A DNA stretch of 64,000 bases from Bryum argenteum (taxonomy: Eukaryota; Streptophyta; Bryopsida; Bryales; Bryaceae). Position 1 is the stretch's first letter. Each line of letters starts with the position of its first letter. Under the pieces are notes generated by a model, which saw nothing but the letters and a program-made list of their open reading frames with translations, was not told where the DNA came from and searched no databases. A program made the position numbers and the translations under genes. Below are positions 60,169 through 64,000 of this stretch, piece after piece. The DNA lies in the NCBI GenBank assembly GCA_037043015.1, contig CM073329.1, positions 5,782,648 to 5,846,647 on the forward strand, in the 5' to 3' direction.

Positions 60169-61214
60169 ATGGGGAGGAAGCCATGCTGTGAGAAAGTGGG
60201 ACTTAAGCGAGGGCCATGGACGGCCGAAGAAGATGGCAAGCTCGTTGCTTATATCACTAAGAATGGTATCTGTTGCTGGCGCGCCATTCCTAAGCTTGCT
60301 GGTACGAATCATTTGGTGAAAGCTTTGTGTTAGATCTGTTGTTGCTGTTAGATTTTAAGCGCTGAATGTGTTGTTCGATTCTTCTCTAGGGTTGTTGCGT
60401 TGTGGGAAGAGCTGTCGTCTTCGATGGACAAACTACTTGCGACCTGATCTTAAGCGCGGTGTCTTCACCGGGGCCGAAGAAGATCTCATCCTTGAGCTTC
60501 ATGCCACTCTTGGCAACAGGTGTGCACGGCGTTCACAATTCTTGGTCATGAAGACACTTTTATTATTGGTTACGAGCGTGTTTTTTCTGATCGTTTTGGG
60601 TGATGGCATGGCGCAGATGGTCACGAATAGCGGCACAGTTGCCGGGACGTACGGACAACGAAATCAAAAACTACTGGAACACGCGCCTGAAGAAGCGGCT
60701 GCGAAGTCAGGGTTTGGATCCCAACACGCACTTACCGTTGGGCGTCTCGAAAGAGGAAGACGACGACTCCTGCTCTTCGGACGGGGGCGTTTCAAACTCC
60801 AGGAGAACACCCGGTCCGAAGCCTAAGATTCGCCAACCCAAGGGACCGAAACCGCAGTTGAAGATGAGCCACGGCAAAGAAGGATCATTGCTACTGACAT
60901 CGGTAAAATCGGAGAATGACTCGGATTGTGGAAGCACGCTCACTGCCGAACAACTTCCCTTGAAGCTTCCCACGGCGCCCTCGAAGCTTGCCACGGCCCC
61001 CTCGTTCCCGCAGGCCGAGCTTTGGAAAGCCATCAAGCCCTGGGATGCGTCTTATTACCCTGCAGAGTATGTTGCCGAGAGCACAGTGGACGTAACTGGG
61101 TTTCCGGACATTGGCTTACCGGAGGCGTGGAACCCACCGGATGTGAATCCAGTTCCGGGACCGAACCTGCCACAGGACTTGCAGAGGCTAGCGACTCTGC
61201 TGGATCTGATTTGA
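60169..61214 (+). CDS. R2R3-MYB transcription factor (second of tandem pair)
   Basis: Paralogue of the gene at 41929. Three exons: 60169-60301, 60390-60519 and 60617-61214, 286 aa. Exons 1 and 2 have exactly the same lengths (133 and 130 bp) and the same phases as in the first gene. The start gives [18 protein letters not shown]2 and R3 are nearly identical to the paralogue ([36 protein letters not shown]). Differences lie mostly in the linker and C-terminus, which is 38 residues shorter. It keeps [11 protein letters not shown], a duplicated [13 protein letters not shown] stretch, SFPQAELW and the terminal [11 protein letters not shown]. As in the paralogue, the bHLH-contact signature is incomplete. 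It probably regulates overlapping targets in the nucleus; none can be named from sequence. Confidence 0.93.
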
Positions 61215-61760
61215 AGCACACAGTCTGCATGTTTGGGAGCAATTTCCCCCCCAAACCTCAGTCAGATCATCGATCACTCCACAAGAGCTCCGATCGATCT
61301 CCGGACCAACCCCCTCGGGGTGATTGAGTATCAACAGGGTCTGCAGTGATCAGATCAGATCAGCTCGCCGAGTGAGTGATTGAGCAGGATATGGCTGGCT
61401 TGCATTTATGGCACGAATATCAGTTTTCCTTCCATGCAGGATCAACATAATCGACCTGATCCACACCCCTGCATGGCGATGGCCACAGGTGACTGCAGTG
61501 ATGACTTCTGCGGCAGCAGCAGCGAGCAGCGCCATGCCAATGGAAACGAGGAGGCACGAATTTGGATTACGAGTTTGGAGGAGGGGTTTTTTGTAACAAT
61601 TTTGGTTTGGCAGCTGCCAGCAGAGATGGTTGCTTGATTGATTGCTCGATCGATCGATCAATCAGCTTCTTGAACGTTGTGGTTGCTTTGTAAAGGATGA
61701 TCGGATGAAGGAGTGGCTGCTGTCTAGATCGGTAACTCTCGAAGATCGATGTTTCTATCT
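61215..61760 (+). other. 3' UTR and flank of MYB gene 2
   Basis: GC-balanced sequence with C-run at 61248-61253 and GATC-rich stretches (gatcagatcagatcag near 61350; 'cgatcgatcgatcaatcag' near 61650). Contains the 'gcatggcgatgg' block shared with the MYB1 3' flank. Confidence 0.45.
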
Positions 61761-63624
61761 AGAAAGCCGATGTTGTAACTTTGAGGCCTTTTTGAGGCGT
61801 TGAGGATGTTTGTTTTTCAGAGCATGTGATATATTTTTTGAAGGGTTCTTTTCTTTTTGTACAGTTATAAACTGCAGTGTCACATTTGTTATAATTACAC
61901 TGAGCTTTGATGTGAACAGAGATTGCTGTGCTTTGAGTGAAGTGAATGTTTGTTGGTTTGATGTAAGGGATTTGTATTCAGTAAGTTGTGTACCTATTGT
62001 GAGTAGTTTGAATTCTTGGAGCAGTTCAATGAGCATAGAGAGTTCACAAATGATGTGATGATAGGAGGTAGAGGAACTGCCCAAAGTTGAGAGTGAGATT
62101 GGGGAGTGGTTAAGGCAATCTACTTTGGAACATGTGCAAAGTGCGTAGGAATTTGGACCAATTGGAATCATGATTTTTGGATTTGTCTTCTATGAGTTAT
62201 GAATTTATGAAGTGGAACCTGTAAGTTAACCAAATCTGCTTATGCATTGATAATCAAAGTTGCTAGCTGTAATATATCTCCTACTTTGGATGTGCCTAGT
62301 GAGTAGTTGTTAGGCTTCCTTCACCATGAGTACATTAAAGTTAGTAGTAGTTAGCAAGCTTGGATGCACCTAGTGAATTGCCTGTAGGCTTTGTACTTCA
62401 ATTATTGTTGTAGAAAACATGGCAAACAAAATATCCACATCGAGTAATGAAGGGACATAGAAGCTTCAAATTTGGGTCTTGGAAGTTTCCCAATTCATCA
62501 AGTATGGTGTCTTTGGGCAATCACTTACCAAGTACTGTTTTGACATGGTCATGTGGAATGAGGATAGATGCAATATACTAAAGCAATTTCCCTCTAATCA
62601 CCTTTTCTTTCCTTTTATTTGTTTTTTGCTTTTTACTTTTCTCTTTTTCCAATTAATGTATCAATTAGTTGCGTTATCGATACAAAACAAACCAAGGCAC
62701 TGTATTCACACTTTTCATACTCTTTTGCTCGACTCTTTTACACTTTTCCTCTTACTGTCGGGTGATAGTCTGGTTGGGGTACCCAAAAAGGTTGTCCCAT
62801 GAACAATTGCACTCTATGCTGGTGTGACAAACATATCCATTTTTAAACTGTAATACAATAAGACTTCATTAGATGTGGTTTTAGTTGTCTATACTTATAA
62901 TGTATCAAGAAAAAAAATTAAGAATTAAAAAAAATATTTTGAAGTAATTTTATTTGATTTTTTAGTTGAAAAAGTAAGTCATGTCCCAACAATCTAAAAT
63001 CCATTGAATCGAGCAAATGGAATATCAACCATTTTTATTTTAATATAATTTTTGAATATGACCTACATCTTCTTGTATAGAATACAAAATAATTTATTTA
63101 ATAATAAAAAAATTAATTCATTGTGCACTATAATGCCTGCAAATCCCCAAATTCAGCACTTTTTCCCTCATCTATGAATGGATCCAAAAAAAATAAAAAA
63201 TCTAAAAGAAAATCTATAGGCATATATACTTTGATTTCAGTGAGGTGCATGATATTTTATTTTCTATTTTAGGGTCTTTTTACTTGATTAAAATGACTAA
63301 ATTAGACAAACTTTGGAGGCTTTCAATAAAAATAACCTAATTAGTGTGTCCAAAAAGTGATACCCCAAGCTTACCATTGCCCTGTCTTATTATCTTCAAA
63401 GTCAAAATATCAATTTAATGAAGCGAAAATGTCTTATTACAGTATCTTCAAAGTCAAATTGCCAATTTAATGAAGAGAAGGTTCTTAGTTCTGATTGCCT
63501 AAAAATATGGAGAATTATCACGCATGTTTCGATTCTCGTGATCTGCAAAAAGATTTGGCCATTCAATGAACGACTTTCTGATTTTGGCAAAGAATATGTT
63601 GGCTTCAGTGTAATGGAAGAAGTG
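61761..63624. other. AT-rich spacer
   Basis: No gene recognised. Around 62300-62400 a short 'tgcctagtga.t..t.gtaggct' phrase is repeated twice. Frames of up to 138 codons (minus 61755-62171) lack any motif. Confidence 0.4.
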
Positions 63625-63854
63625 CTACACTAAATTTGATAATTAGGGTTAGATTATTATAAGATTTGAAAATGCTATAAGTTTTTACTTTTGTTTAAAA
63701 AAAATTACCAAGAGCATTGATTCTGATACTATATAAGGACCCCCATCTTGGCCAATATAGTGGGTAAAATTATTGAACAACAACAGTAAAAACTTATGAC
63801 ATGTTTATGTAAATTACTAAGTGTATCTAACACTAATTATCAAATTTAGTGTAG
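63625..63854. mobile_element. 230-bp MITE with approximately 22-30-bp inverted ends
   Basis: The left end CTACACTAAATTTGATAATT is the inverted match of the right end AATTATCAAATTTAGTGTAG; the match extends to 'gggttagat' with one mismatch. CACTA occurs at the edge, which would fit a CACTA-type MITE, but no 3-bp direct duplication is evident. Confidence 0.65.
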
Positions 63855-64000
63855 TGAGTCGAGTCTTATTATTACAGACGTAAATACTTGCCGCATAATT
63901 CCCCGTTCATTGGATGGGCAGGTTATGGCCCGTAATCACTGGTTATGCAGGATTCCCCTTCCAACCGGGGATTATGGGAAATACATCCATGGAACCACTT
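63855..64000. other. window end, GC-balanced, unclassified
   Basis: Too short to interpret. Contains a weak inverted pair, 'ccccgttcattgg' against 'ccaaccgggg'. Confidence 0.2.

Overview
This window looks like nuclear DNA of a land plant. It is AT-rich, with four intron-containing genes in 64 kb separated by long repeat-filled spacers. The genes are plant-type: a BRANCHLESS TRICHOME-like coiled-coil protein, a mitochondrial NAD-dependent isocitrate dehydrogenase catalytic subunit, and two R2R3-MYB factors. There is also a Stowaway-type MITE, a chromodomain Ty3/Gypsy element, a Mutator-like element and a tRNA-derived SINE. The MYB type and the chromovirus gag/3' region suggest a non-seed plant, perhaps a moss or lycophyte. 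That is inference; no species marker is visible.

Layout. 1-12 kb: gene-free, filled with MITEs (TTA-flanked GGGCC and GAGCATG families, one Stowaway, and TTAA-flanked elements). 12.15-18.20 kb: a complete-ended Ty3/Gypsy chromovirus with a 5-bp target duplication and decayed coding frames; its LTR promoter carries an array of perfect heat-shock-element motifs. 20.6-23.9 kb: the coiled-coil gene (3 exons). 25.0-26.1 kb: a Ty1/copia relic on the minus strand. 27.7-35.1 kb: the IDH gene (7 exons, 408 aa, one GC-AG intron), with several MITEs in its introns. 35-41 kb: spacer with approximately 1-kb TTAA-flanked elements. 41.9-43.1 kb: first MYB gene. 44.83-49.19 kb: a Mutator-like element with 9-bp target duplication, approximately 255-bp GC-rich terminal inverted repeats and a frame-broken transposase. 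49-60 kb: spacer with more MITEs, minisatellites and the SINE. 60.2-61.2 kb: second MYB gene, a tandem duplicate of the first. 61.2-64 kb: 3' flank and AT-rich spacer.

The genes show no operon-like relation. The two MYB genes are paralogues (same intron positions and phases, shared C-terminal motifs, similar 3' flanks) now 17 kb apart because transposons fill the gap. The other genes appear functionally independent.

The most notable structures are: (1) the heat-shock-element array in the chromovirus LTR; (2) a diverse set of elements with TTAACCCCTAAA-like ends, two pairs of which share one TTAA, suggesting TTAA-targeting piggyBac-like MITEs; (3) a Mutator-like transposase with an integrase-like H2C2 finger in front and SWIM plus zinc-ribbon motifs behind; (4) four TGACRTCA bZIP octamers within 56 bp beside the Mutator-like element. 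All coordinates and splice sites were read by eye and no database search was possible.
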